A DNA stretch of 64,000 bases, taken from Pseudoalteromonas sp. S2755. Lineage in GTDB: Bacteria > Pseudomonadota > Gammaproteobacteria > Enterobacterales > Alteromonadaceae. The notes beneath the pieces are model-generated. The model did no database searches. It had not been told where the DNA came from and was given only the letters and a program-made list of their open reading frames with translations. Position 1 is the stretch's first letter. Each line of letters begins with the position of its first letter. Below, piece after piece: positions 17,757-28,800 of this stretch. Location: contig NZ_PNDS01000010.1 in assembly GCF_005886535.1 (NCBI RefSeq), forward strand, positions 1-64,000, given 5' to 3'. A program made the translations under genes and the position numbers.

Positions 17757-20700
17757 TAAAATACTCCTTCTTCTACAGCTTTACCTGCTTCTAATATTTG
17801 CGCTTTCTTACTTTCGACTTCAGCATTTTCTAGTTCAGCCGCTATTTTTTCTGATAACTGGCTAATAATTGGCTTCTCAAAGAACTCTTTGATAGATAAT
17901 GCAGATTCATTTACTGAGAACATTTTTCTTATTTCACTGATAACACGGGTTACTACTAAAGAATCCCCGCCTAAATCAAAGAAATTATCTTCAATCCCGA
18001 TTTGCTCAATACCTAGCACCTGCTGCCAAATAGCAACGAGTTTCTCTTCAACCTCATTTCGAGGTGCGACATAATCACTCTCCAATTCAGGGCGCTCATA
18101 TAAAGCTTGTTGCGACTCAGCAACCTTTTTGTCTATCCACTGGCTTAGTCGCTTCTCCAATGCACCGGTTGAATTCACTAATTGTGGGTAGTAAGCGATT
18201 GACATCATAGCTGCAAACGCTTCTATCCCTTCTTCAGGTGTCATCGAGAAATCATCTTGGGTGGCCTCCGAAAAACTCCATCCATCCCAGTTAACACTTA
18301 CCCAGCGTTCGTCACCTTGCTCATGCTTACTTTGCGCAAATGCGTCCATAAATTGGTTTCCAGCGGCATAAGCCGAGAATCCAAGGCCGCCAAGTACTGA
18401 AGATAATGAAGACATCAATATACAAAAATCAACTTGTCGCGTTTGTAGCAAGGTTTCTAACACTATGACGCCATTCGCTTTGGCACGATATTGTTTTTCG
18501 AAGTCATCTTCAGTGGTCTCAATGAGTGCTGTCATTGAACCGTGTAGCTGGCCCGCAGCGTGGATCACTCCAGAGATCGCGCCAAACTGATTTTCTACGA
18601 AATTCATAGCATCTTGCATTTGTTGTAAATTTGCGGAGTCAGCACTTAGAATTATTACTTCTGCACCACTTTTTTCCACTTGAGTAATTTGCTCAATTTG
18701 CTTACAAAGGTCTGGATCAACTTTACCTTCCAGCAAGCTTGGCCATGTCGCGCGCTCGGGAAATTTAGAGCGCCCCACAAGTACCAGCTTAGGAGCTGCC
18801 ACGGCTTGACTAATATATTTAGCAAGCAAAAGACCTATGTTACCCAAGCCGCCTGTAATAAAGTAAACACCGCCATCGACTAAGCGATGAGCAGCTGGTG
18901 TCTCTGTATCGATTAGCTCAGTTTCATAATCAGGCTCCCAACGTTGATTACCACGCAGTGCAACAAGTGGTGCTCGCTGTTGTGAATGTAACTCCAATGA
19001 TAAACGCTGGCACAATTTAGCAATTGCATGATCACGCGTAGCTTGATTCAAATGTACGTCAATATGATGGCAACTCAACTCAGGATATTCCTGTGGTGCG
19101 ACTTTACATAGCCCCTTAATTGTTGATTTACCTATGTTAAGAGTTTCATCACCAGTGACTCGCTCAACATCATTGGTTATGAAATCAATACTCAATTTAT
19201 CATCTAGACCCGCTTTAACGATTGCTTGAACAGTATAGAGAGCACTGTATGCGCCATACCGTTGTGCTTGATTAAATTGTGTCATATTTAGCATATTCTC
19301 AGTTGCTGTTGGCGCAACACCTAACAAGTGTACAACGCGATCCAACTGTACCTCTTTATTGATGACTTCGAGCAGCGTTTCATAATCTTGACTATTGCCA
19401 ATATCAATATTGAAACTCTGATCATCTAGACGGTTGAAGCTCTCTGCTGAATATGCTCGATATACAGTGTGGCCGTTCAACATAAGCTGAGAAGCTAACT
19501 CTTCCGCGACACCATGACTGTCCATAATTAACAACCAATGTTGCTTATCTGTGTTAAGTTGCGCCTTGGCTTTTTTCATTGCGGTACTTTGCTTCCATAT
19601 CGGCACCGACCACCATTTATCAGCAGCTAACTTAGCACCATGAGAGGATACGCTCGTCAAAGAATCTGTTTTGGCGTCCACCCAGTAACGAACTCGTTCA
19701 AATGGATAGGTAGGTAACGGTACACGACGACCTACCTGCGCTAAGTTGAGCGCGAACCAATCTATATCCACACCATGACTCCAAAGAGAACCTACCGCAC
19801 TTAACAATTTTTGTTGATCACAGATAGCTTCGTTCGCATGACGCGTAACCGACAGTACCACTTGTTGCTGCGCATCACGGTTTTTCTTCACGAGTGTTGT
19901 TAAACTTCTACCAGGCCCCACTTCTACAAATATCTTTTGATCAGCAAGAGAGTTTGTATCAGATAGAACTGTCTCAATACCATCAGCAAATAACACTGTG
20001 CCTCTTAGGTGTGCGAGCCAATACTCTGGGTTTTGTGCTTGCTCATTAGTAATGAACTTCCCTGAAACATTCGATACATAGCGAATCTTCGGCGCATTCA
20101 ACTCCACTCGCTCAAATACCTTCGAGAATTCATCTAAAATCCCATCCATCATTTTCGAATGGAAAGCATGGGATGTATGCAGCGGACGATAATCGATGCC
20201 GCGCTCTATTAATAGCGCCTGTAACTGCGCAAGCCCTTGCTCTGAGCCAGCTGCAACACAGTTGTTAGCAGAGTTCACCGCTGCTAGGCAAGTATCACTT
20301 AGCTGCAACAACGGGCGGAGGTGCTCAACTGGCATTGCAATAGATAACATACTACCGGGTTGAGCCTGCTGCATTAAGGAACCTCTAGCACATACCAGCT
20401 TTAAAGCATCTTCTACCGTGAATACCTCAGCCAAACAGGCAGCAACATATTCACCGATACTGTGTCCTATCATGACGTCAGGCTTGATACCCCAAGACTG
20501 CATCAATGTTGCTAAGCTATATTCAATGGCAAATAACGCTGGCTGTGTTACACGAGTTTGCGCCAATAAAGACTGCGCAGCTTCAGGCGTTAACTGGCCG
20601 GTGATTTGAGGGTAAAGAACCGCTCTTAAATCTACATTGATCTGCTCACTTATCGTATCGGCACATTGATCAAATACCAATTTAAACTGCGGCTCATTAA

Positions 20701-23700
20701 GATAGAGCTGCTGCGCCATTTCAATATATTGCGCACCTTGACCCGGGAACATAAATACCACCGAGTGATCATCAGCTTCATTACGAATCACTTTTGGATG
20801 GCTGTCCAGCTGCGTAATTGCATCTTCCAACGATGAACAAGAAATATGAGTACTGTATTCGTATTGTGTACGACCCACTTGCAGAGTATAAGCAATATCA
20901 TGCAAGTTCACCTGGTCGTCTGCTTTCGTCGCCAAGTAGGAACGCAAGTTCTCACATGCCGCTTTGACCGCACTACTGGATTTTGCGGAAATCGGCAACA
21001 GCCAAGTCTTACGTGGTGATGAACTGGGTTCGACCTCAGGAGCTTGCTCTAATATCACATGAGCATTAGTTCCTCCGATCCCAAATGAGCTCACGCCAGC
21101 ACGTCTGCTTTGATCAGCATCACAATCCCAATATTTACTTTCAGTATTAACATAGAATGGAGATTGTTCGAAGTTAATCTGGGTATTACTCTGTGTGTAA
21201 TTAATTGTCGGTGGTAGCTGTCGATGCTTCATCGCCTCAATGACTTTGATCATACCAGCAGCACCTGCCGCAACATCTAAATGGCCGATATTCGCTTTGA
21301 CGGAGCCCAATGCACAATAACCCTTTTGTTCGGTCGCAAAGGCATTTTTGAGCGCTTTAACTTCTATCGGATCACCAATTTTAGTACCCGTGCCATGTGC
21401 TTCGAGGTACTGAATAGAATTCGCTTCGACATTAGCGTTTTTCAACGCTTGTTTAATTACTGCAGCTTGGCCCGAAATACTCGGCGCCATATACCCTACT
21501 TTTTCTGCCGCATCATTATTCACAGCAGTGCCTTTAATTACAGCATGGATGGTATCTTTATCTGCAAGCGCTTTATCTAAGCGTTTCAGTAAAAGAACAC
21601 AACCACCACTGCCACCACGTGTTCCTGTCGCCTCAATATCAAAAGGTCGACAATGACCATCTGCAGAGTTCACGCCCCCTTCTTGGTAAAGGTAACCATC
21701 GGCCTTCAATGAAGCGATACGAGCACCACCAGCAAGTGCCATCTCACACTCATTTAGCAATAAGCTATTACATGCTTGGTGCACATTCACCAATGAAGAT
21801 GAACAAGCTGTCAGTACGTTTACACTTGGCCCTGTTAGATTTAATTTATAAGACAGTTTGGTCGCCAAAAATGATGCACTTGTGCTTGCCACCAAACTCT
21901 GAGAGGCACTACTGACAACATCTGGATTGCGCAACAAGTTTTCAATCAAATAAGCACTATCCGTTACACCAACGAAGACACCCACATTTTGTGGTTTTGA
22001 GTGATCTCCATACCCTGAGTGTTCTAATGCATCGGAGGATACTTCTAGCATAAGACGGTGTTGTGGGTCTAACAACTCAGCTTCTCTAGGAGTGTAATCA
22101 AAGCGCTTTGCATCGAAGTCAGCTACGCCACTAAGGACATCCATTGATTTGATATAACGAGGATCTTTCAGCATTGCAGGCGCGACACCTGCAGCCACCA
22201 ACTCCTCATCGGAAAAAAAGGTGATAGATTCTTTTCCAGCACTAATATTTTGCCAAAATTGATCAACATTAGTGGCATCAGGGAACCGACCAGCCATACC
22301 GATAACCGCTATATCTGTGCACTCTTGTGTGAAGCTTCTAGTCGTTAACGTTGCACCATGCTCAAGCCCATCATCGTGTTCACCAGACAGGAACTTGGCA
22401 AGTGCCCCGATGGTCGGATATTCAAATAGATCAGTTAGCTCAACGTCGACTTCCATATGTTGTTGAATCGCCTTCTGTAGCTTAATACTAAGCAGTGAAT
22501 TCCCTCCAATCTCGAAGAAGTTGCTATTCACCGATACCTTGTCGAGCTGCAAAACATCACACCACACTTTCACTAGTGCTTGTTCAGTATCATTGGCAGC
22601 TACAATAAAGTTATCTTTCGACGCCATTTCAGATGGGTTTGGTAGAGCTTTGCGATCCATTTTGCCATTTGCAGTTAAAGGCCATTCCGTCATTGGGATG
22701 ATCATGCTTGGGATCATATGCTCAGGTACACGGTTCCCAAGCTGAACTCTGACCTTGTTAGTAAAGTGCTCAGGCAGCTCGTCTGTCATCCCATCGCTCG
22801 CTTTCACGTAGCCAACGAGCTGGTTAGCACCGCCAATCTCATAGGTAGTCACCAGTGCTGAGTTAACACAGTCCAACTTCTCCAGTTGCGCTTCAACTTC
22901 ACCAAGTTCGATTCTAAATCCACGAACTTTTACTTGATCGTCCGCACGGCCAATAAACTCCAAATTTCCGTTTGGTAAATACCGCACTAGATCACCTGTT
23001 TTATACAGGCGCTTAGAACTATTCTGATTGCCAACTTGATAGAACGGATTGGTAACAAATCGCTGCGCTGTTAAGTCTGAGCGATTTAAATACCCACGAG
23101 CAAGCCCTTGGCCTCCAATGTAAAGCTCTCCTACACTGCCGTAAGGAACAAGCATATCGTTATGCATGATAAACAGTGACTTTCCCGGTAACGCTTTACC
23201 AATGCTAACCGTTTCATCACATTTCAATAGTGCCACACTACTCCATACAGAAGCTTCCGTTGGCCCATACTCGTTGAACAACTTGACACCGGTTAGTGCA
23301 AACTTCTGATAGTGCTTTTCAACGACATTTTTCGAACAACTTTCTCCTGCGACAATCGCACCGCGCAAGGCTGGCAGTGCGGTACTGTCGACCTCATTTA
23401 GGATCAAGTCATAAAAACTTGGAACCATAAGCAGGTGACTGATTTCATGGCGTTTAAGCTGACTCACAATATAATTAGTATCAGCTTTCTTATGAGCACT
23501 AAGCAAACATAGTTTTGCACCACTAGTTAGAGAAGAGAATATTCCCGCAATGGAACTGTCAAACGACATTGAAGAAATCAGTAAAAAGCTAGAGAACTCT
23601 TCATAAATATCAAATCGACATACCGTTGAATACACCAATGATTGATGCTCAATCATCACGCCTTTCGGTTGCCCAGTTGATCCTGACGTATAAATTACGT

Positions 23701-25813
23701 AAGCAAGATTATTTGAGGTTAAGCCAGTTTCCGCAGAAGAAAGGTTGTGGCTGTCGTACTGTGAGAATAAATGTGTAGTACCCTGATTGGTTTCCGCCAC
23801 GTGATCAAGGGACACTATAGTACCTTTAAAATCACTTAATACCGAGTCAAGATGCGATTGGCTAAGCACTACCTCTAATGAGGCATCATCAAACATGTAG
23901 CTCAAACGTGATTGAGGGTAATCAGGATCTAGAGGGACATACGCAGCTCCCGCCTTTAGGATTCCCACAATGCCAATCACCATTTCTAGTGAACGCTCTA
24001 CACATAAACCGACAAAAGTATCAGGGCGAATATCATGGTTTGCACGTAGGTAACGCGCCACCTGATTCGCTTTTTCATTAAGCTGCTGATATGTCAGAGC
24101 TTGCTCATCAATGACCACAGCAATATTATTTGGGTGCAACTCCGCCTGCTGTTCAAATAGCTCATGAATACAATGATCTGTTGAACGAGTAAGTTCAGAG
24201 TCATTGATACTATGTACCAACTGGTGTGTCTCTGAGTCACTTAACATCGCAATTTCCGACAAAGCAACGCCGCGGTCATTTTGCAACGTAGAGATCTCCG
24301 TTAACAAGCGGCATAAATGTGCATTTAGTTGCTCAATATGATGCGCTGAGAACAGGTTCAGATCGTAAGTCCAGCGAAGTCCAACACCTTGCTCACTTAT
24401 ATTTAGGTCAATATCCAAATCAAATTTCACTTGGATTAAATCAGAGGCATTCGCCTGTAACTCAACACTAGGTAGAGAAAAGGTATCCATTCCACCATCA
24501 TCAATGCCATAACTCGTACTCGTCGTCATCATAATTTGAAATAAAGGGTTGTAGGATTTGCTACGCGGTACCTTCAGATGATCAATGAGTTGTTCGAATG
24601 GAACATCTTGATTAGTTTGTGCACCTAGATGCACTGTTTTGATATGGCTAAGATAGTCTGCCAATGTTTTATGTGCTGTATTTGTACGCAATACTAATGT
24701 ATTGACGAAAAAGCCTATAAGTGATTCAAGCTCACTTTGCTTACGGTTCGCAACAGGTGTACCAATAACGATGTCATTACTATTACTATGGCGAGATAGC
24801 AACAATGCTAAGGCACCGTGAAGAAGCATAAATGGAGTCAATTCATAAGCCTTGGCAACCGCTAACAATTTCTGTGCGATATCCTCTGGTAACGAGCCCC
24901 GCACAACATCTGCCTGTTGCTGCTTAGTAACTGGCCGTGCTTTGTCTAGCGGTAACGAGTGTACCGCAGGCGCTTCATCTAACTGGGTTTGCCAATAACT
25001 CAGCTGTTTTTCAAGTACGTCACCTGCCAGATAGTCTTTTTGCCACTGAGCATAGTCTGCATACTGCACATCAAGTGGCGGCAACGGATTAGGTAGCTGC
25101 GCATGGTATGCATGGTAGAGCGTAACAAACTCTTTAGTCAGCACTTCCACGGACCAGCCATCAGATGCAATATGATGCATGTTAAATAGCAACACACCGG
25201 TATCCACCGTTTTCTTCAGGAAACTAACTCGCAACATTAAGTCAGACTCAAGATTGAAAGACGTGGTTATATCCGCATCCATTCTTTGTGTCACAGCATC
25301 AGTTAACGCATTACCACTCAAATGACTCAAATCTTCGACTTGAATTGTAAAGTTAACTTCGTCCATAGTGCGGATCTGCTGAACGATACGACCTTCATGT
25401 TCAACATATACTGAGCGAAGTACTTCATGGCGCTCTAGTATTGTAGCGAATACTTGATGAAGCACTTGTAAATTCAGCTCACCCTTAGTATCAAATGCCA
25501 TGGGCATATTGTATTCTGGCGAACCATTCTGGAGATTATCAATAAACCACAAGCGTTGTTGGGCAAAAGAAATATCAGCTTTACCATCTACCCGTTTTGC
25601 AGCCTCAATTTTCTTATTATTATCACGCTTGGTATAAATCGCATCTAATTGTTCAAGGTAAGCAACCAAACTCGCTTTGTGCTCTTTGATCAGCGTTCGA
25701 AATTCTTCTGTGATAGCACCTTTGGGCGCTTTTGCTTTAAGCTGATTGCTTTCGTCTAGATAAAGATCGATATCTGATTTAGCTAATGTATTTAGTATTG
25801 TTTTCGCATTCAT
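17756..25813 (-). CDS. Hybrid NRPS-PKS, C-A-T-KS-AT-KR-T (statine-type unit)
   Basis: 2685 aa. Start is the ATG at 25813, one base after the TAA of the previous NRPS. TubC-type docking domain 1-55. C domain with HHIASDG near 213. A domain (about 530-1030) with YTSGSTG near 710 and pocket DSALIAEVWK, which I cannot assign (hydrophobic or aromatic likely). T with GGNSLL near 1103. KS with Cys in TACSSS near 1335, plus EAHGTGT and NIGHL. AT with GHSIGE near 1783 and HAFH near 1883, the malonyl-CoA signature. KR with GGLGNIG near 2321 and Tyr in YAAGN near 2483. Final T with GGDSL near 2615. No DH or ER, so the product should be an amino acid extended by two carbons with a beta-hydroxyl (a gamma-amino-beta-hydroxy acid). 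The tail KAVEEGVF fits docking to the next protein. Confidence 0.95.
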   Translation of the reverse strand: MNAKTILNTLAKSDIDLYLDESNQLKAKAPKGAITEEFRTLIKEHKASLVAYLEQLDAIYTKRDNNKKIEAAKRVDGKADISFAQQRLWFIDNLQNGSPEYNMPMAFDTKGELNLQVLHQVFATILERHEVLRSVYVEHEGRIVQQIRTMDEVNFTIQVEDLSHLSGNALTDAVTQRMDADITTSFNLESDLMLRVSFLKKTVDTGVLLFNMHHIASDGWSVEVLTKEFVTLYHAYHAQLPNPLPPLDVQYADYAQWQKDYLAGDVLEKQLSYWQTQLDEAPAVHSLPLDKARPVTKQQQADVVRGSLPEDIAQKLLAVAKAYELTPFMLLHGALALLLSRHSNSNDIVIGTPVANRKQSELESLIGFFVNTLVLRTNTAHKTLADYLSHIKTVHLGAQTNQDVPFEQLIDHLKVPRSKSYNPLFQIMMTTSTSYGIDDGGMDTFSLPSVELQANASDLIQVKFDLDIDLNISEQGVGLRWTYDLNLFSAHHIEQLNAHLCRLLTEISTLQNDRGVALSEIAMLSDSETHQLVHSINDSELTRSTDHCIHELFEQQAELHPNNIAVVIDEQALTYQQLNEKANQVARYLRANHDIRPDTFVGLCVERSLEMVIGIVGILKAGAAYVPLDPDYPQSRLSYMFDDASLEVVLSQSHLDSVLSDFKGTIVSLDHVAETNQGTTHLFSQYDSHNLSSAETGLTSNNLAYVIYTSGSTGQPKGVMIEHQSLVYSTVCRFDIYEEFSSFLLISSMSFDSSIAGIFSSLTSGAKLCLLSAHKKADTNYIVSQLKRHEISHLLMVPSFYDLILNEVDSTALPALRGAIVAGESCSKNVVEKHYQKFALTGVKLFNEYGPTEASVWSSVALLKCDETVSIGKALPGKSLFIMHNDMLVPYGSVGELYIGGQGLARGYLNRSDLTAQRFVTNPFYQVGNQNSSKRLYKTGDLVRYLPNGNLEFIGRADDQVKVRGFRIELGEVEAQLEKLDCVNSALVTTYEIGGANQLVGYVKASDGMTDELPEHFTNKVRVQLGNRVPEHMIPSMIIPMTEWPLTANGKMDRKALPNPSEMASKDNFIVAANDTEQALVKVWCDVLQLDKVSVNSNFFEIGGNSLLSIKLQKAIQQHMEVDVELTDLFEYPTIGALAKFLSGEHDDGLEHGATLTTRSFTQECTDIAVIGMAGRFPDATNVDQFWQNISAGKESITFFSDEELVAAGVAPAMLKDPRYIKSMDVLSGVADFDAKRFDYTPREAELLDPQHRLMLEVSSDALEHSGYGDHSKPQNVGVFVGVTDSAYLIENLLRNPDVVSSASQSLVASTSASFLATKLSYKLNLTGPSVNVLTACSSSLVNVHQACNSLLLNECEMALAGGARIASLKADGYLYQEGGVNSADGHCRPFDIEATGTRGGSGGCVLLLKRLDKALADKDTIHAVIKGTAVNNDAAEKVGYMAPSISGQAAVIKQALKNANVEANSIQYLEAHGTGTKIGDPIEVKALKNAFATEQKGYCALGSVKANIGHLDVAAGAAGMIKVIEAMKHRQLPPTINYTQSNTQINFEQSPFYVNTESKYWDCDADQSRRAGVSSFGIGGTNAHVILEQAPEVEPSSSPRKTWLLPISAKSSSAVKAACENLRSYLATKADDQVNLHDIAYTLQVGRTQYEYSTHISCSSLEDAITQLDSHPKVIRNEADDHSVVFMFPGQGAQYIEMAQQLYLNEPQFKLVFDQCADTISEQINVDLRAVLYPQITGQLTPEAAQSLLAQTRVTQPALFAIEYSLATLMQSWGIKPDVMIGHSIGEYVAACLAEVFTVEDALKLVCARGSLMQQAQPGSMLSIAMPVEHLRPLLQLSDTCLAAVNSANNCVAAGSEQGLAQLQALLIERGIDYRPLHTSHAFHSKMMDGILDEFSKVFERVELNAPKIRYVSNVSGKFITNEQAQNPEYWLAHLRGTVLFADGIETVLSDTNSLADQKIFVEVGPGRSLTTLVKKNRDAQQQVVLSVTRHANEAICDQQKLLSAVGSLWSHGVDIDWFALNLAQVGRRVPLPTYPFERVRYWVDAKTDSLTSVSSHGAKLAADKWWSVPIWKQSTAMKKAKAQLNTDKQHWLLIMDSHGVAEELASQLMLNGHTVYRAYSAESFNRLDDQSFNIDIGNSQDYETLLEVINKEVQLDRVVHLLGVAPTATENMLNMTQFNQAQRYGAYSALYTVQAIVKAGLDDKLSIDFITNDVERVTGDETLNIGKSTIKGLCKVAPQEYPELSCHHIDVHLNQATRDHAIAKLCQRLSLELHSQQRAPLVALRGNQRWEPDYETELIDTETPAAHRLVDGGVYFITGGLGNIGLLLAKYISQAVAAPKLVLVGRSKFPERATWPSLLEGKVDPDLCKQIEQITQVEKSGAEVIILSADSANLQQMQDAMNFVENQFGAISGVIHAAGQLHGSMTALIETTEDDFEKQYRAKANGVIVLETLLQTRQVDFCILMSSLSSVLGGLGFSAYAAGNQFMDAFAQSKHEQGDERWVSVNWDGWSFSEATQDDFSMTPEEGIEAFAAMMSIAYYPQLVNSTGALEKRLSQWIDKKVAESQQALYERPELESDYVAPRNEVEEKLVAIWQQVLGIEQIGIEDNFFDLGGDSLVVTRVISEIRKMFSVNESALSIKEFFEKPIISQLSEKIAAELENAEVESKKAQILEAGKAVEEGVF

Positions 25814-25814
25814 A

Positions 25815-28800
25815 TTAAAACTCGACCTCTTCAATTTCACAGTCAACACGTTGAGTTAATCGTTGTTGTAATTCTTTTTTCGTTATAATTACGTCGCAAA
25901 GTTGCGCCAGTTCACGGATATAAGGGCTCTCATATAGTGCTTGCAGCTCCAAAGTAATATCAAACTCCCTTTGGATATGGCTAAATAAACGCACCATCAG
26001 CAATGAATGGCCACCAATCTCAAAGAAGTTAGCTGTTGTACTGATCGAGCCCACTTCCTGATTCAATAGCTCAGCCCAAATAGCAACAAGGGCATGCTCA
26101 GTTTCAGATTCAGGCGCGGTATATTCGCCAATGACAGCATTATTTTCTGGTTCTGGTAATGCGCGCTTGTCTATTTTTCCATTAGGTGTCAGTGGCCAAC
26201 TAGGCACCACAACCAAAGCACTCGGTATCATGTAGTCAGGTAAATATGCTCCCAACAGCGCTTTAAGCTGAGTAACAAAGTCGCTGTGGCTATCGGAATC
26301 AGTCGCCTCACTTGGCTTCACATATCCAATAAGCACTTGTTGAGAATCAACTTCTCTAACCAGCACTACAGCTGAGTCGACACAGTTCTGTTTCGTCAAA
26401 TGCGCTTCAACTTCACCTGTTTCAATCCTAAATCCGCGGATTTTCACTTGGTCATCAACGCGACCGATATACTCTAAGTTGCCATCGTTTAAATAACGCA
26501 CTAAGTCACCACTGCGATAAATACGCTCAACTTTGCCGATCGGCGAGGTAAATGTAGTGAATTTTTGCTCATTAAGTTCCGGTCTGTTCAGATAACCTCG
26601 GGTGACACCAACCCCAGCAATACATAGCTCCCCAACAGCCCCCATCGGCGCTGGCATATCGCCGTTCAGCACAAAGTGTTTCGTATTACTAATTGGTCGT
26701 CCAATAAGCACACTACTACCACAAGTCTGTAGCGAAGCCTCATTACTAATAGTGAAGGTTGTACATCCCACCACCGTTTCTGTTGGTCCATACTCATTAA
26801 TATATGACGCGTTAGGTAGGCAATGTCGCTGCCACTTTGCCACAACATTTGTCGTTAATTGTTCACCACCAATCACTAGACTATGAGCTTGCTGACAAGG
26901 TGAGCTACCTTCAAATAAAGGGAATAAACCATCTAGATGAGTAGGTGTTAGCTTAAATAACCAGCTATCTCCTTGCTCGAACAAATACCACGCCAATTGC
27001 TCGAACATACTAAGCAAATCTTCAGCGAGTACGACTAATTGTTTACCTGATATAAGCGGAACAAATAAGCTGGTGACTGTTGCATCAAAGTTCAGCGGCG
27101 TACTCATTACAGCACCTTTATGATGAGGCTGTAAGTAATGCTGTCCATATGTAAGATAATTCACTACTCCATGGTGTTCTACTAATACGCCTTTAGGCTT
27201 GCCTGTAGAACCCGATGTATAGATGACGTAGGCTAGATGACGAGGAGTTAGCTCAATCATTTTCTTATCTAGATTATGATCCGATAGGTGTCTAATCAGG
27301 CTATAGCTCTCATGCTTTTCATCTAATAATGTATCAAGCGTAAGTAGCGTACATGCGTCGTTTTCGAATACAGATTGGAATCGACTTTGCGTCAAGATCA
27401 AAGCTAACTCCGCGTCATTAACCATGAACTCTAAGCGATCCTTAGGATAACTGGGATCAAGTGGTACATAAGCACCGCCCGCTTTCAAAATCGCTAAGAT
27501 AGCAATTATCATCTCTGGCGATCTTTCAACACTGAGTCCGACTAAGGTATCTGGTACCACTTTACAGTTTTCGACTAAATAGCGAGCAAGTTTGTTGGCT
27601 TTGTCATTTAGCTGCTTATATGTCAACTGTGACTGCTGATACTGAATTGCTATCCGCTCTGGATTTTGTTCTGCCTGTATTTCAAATAACTCGTGAATAC
27701 AGCAGGTGTCATCGTACTCGACTTTCGTATGATTAAAGCTATCTAATAAAGTGTTAAGCTCAGCCTTTGGAATAACCGATACTTGCTTTAACTCTACACT
27801 CTTTTCAATACTGTTGAGAATGTTAGTTAACGCCTCGATAAAGTAGCCGTGTAATCTCTTTGCGCAAACGCCATTGGCTGTTTGCACCGTCACATTAAAA
27901 GCGCCCGAAAGGTCGTAATCATCAACATTTACAAAGATTGAGTAATTATTTCTTTCGTGAGCGCCTAATACCTCCCAACCATCAATAAATTCACCTTCGC
28001 CTTCCATTTCCAATGAATGGCGATAATTCAGAACCGAGTTAAATAGGTCACCACCAAATGGCGTTAAATTAAGTACTGAAGAGAGTGGTGTTTGCTCAAC
28101 ATCAATTAGCGCTTGTAACCCACTGGCGATATCTCCAATCATAGAACGTACATTGGTCTTTGCGGTCTGTACTTTGAGTGGTAGGGTGTTTATTGCCATA
28201 CCCATTGTTCTTTGCGTACTCGCAAAATTATTCAACCGACCCGATAACACAGTACCGAATACCACATCTGGCTCTCCCGTACATTGTGCTGCAACTTGTG
28301 CCCAAACCGTATGGAAAATAGCAGAGATACTGTGACCAAGATGTTTTGAGGTTTTACGAAGTTGCTCCCCGAGTGCCTTATCAATACGGCCGCTGTAGGT
28401 GTCCTCAGGTGCCGCTGTAGAGCCTGAAAATAATGTAGTTTTATTTTCCAAGTCACCTAGCAGTTCCTGAAAATACCCGATTCCCTGATCATCACTATTT
28501 TTCATCTTGGCATAGGCAACCATATTTCTATATGGTGTCGGTGTCAGTAAATGCTCATCATTGCCCGACATTACTGCGCTAAGCTCTTCAACAAGAATAT
28601 CTAAACCAATATGATCGATGATGAGGTGATGATGCTCTACCAGCACAAGGTATTCATCTGACTCGTTGCTCTTGCCTACTTTCAACTGTAGCAGCGGCCC
28701 TTGGTGCAACGAAATTCGGTTAGATTTATGCTGCTCTAGTAGCGCACGACCTTCCGCTGTCGTGTCGTAGTTTTCTAACACGACATGTTCGACACAAAGC

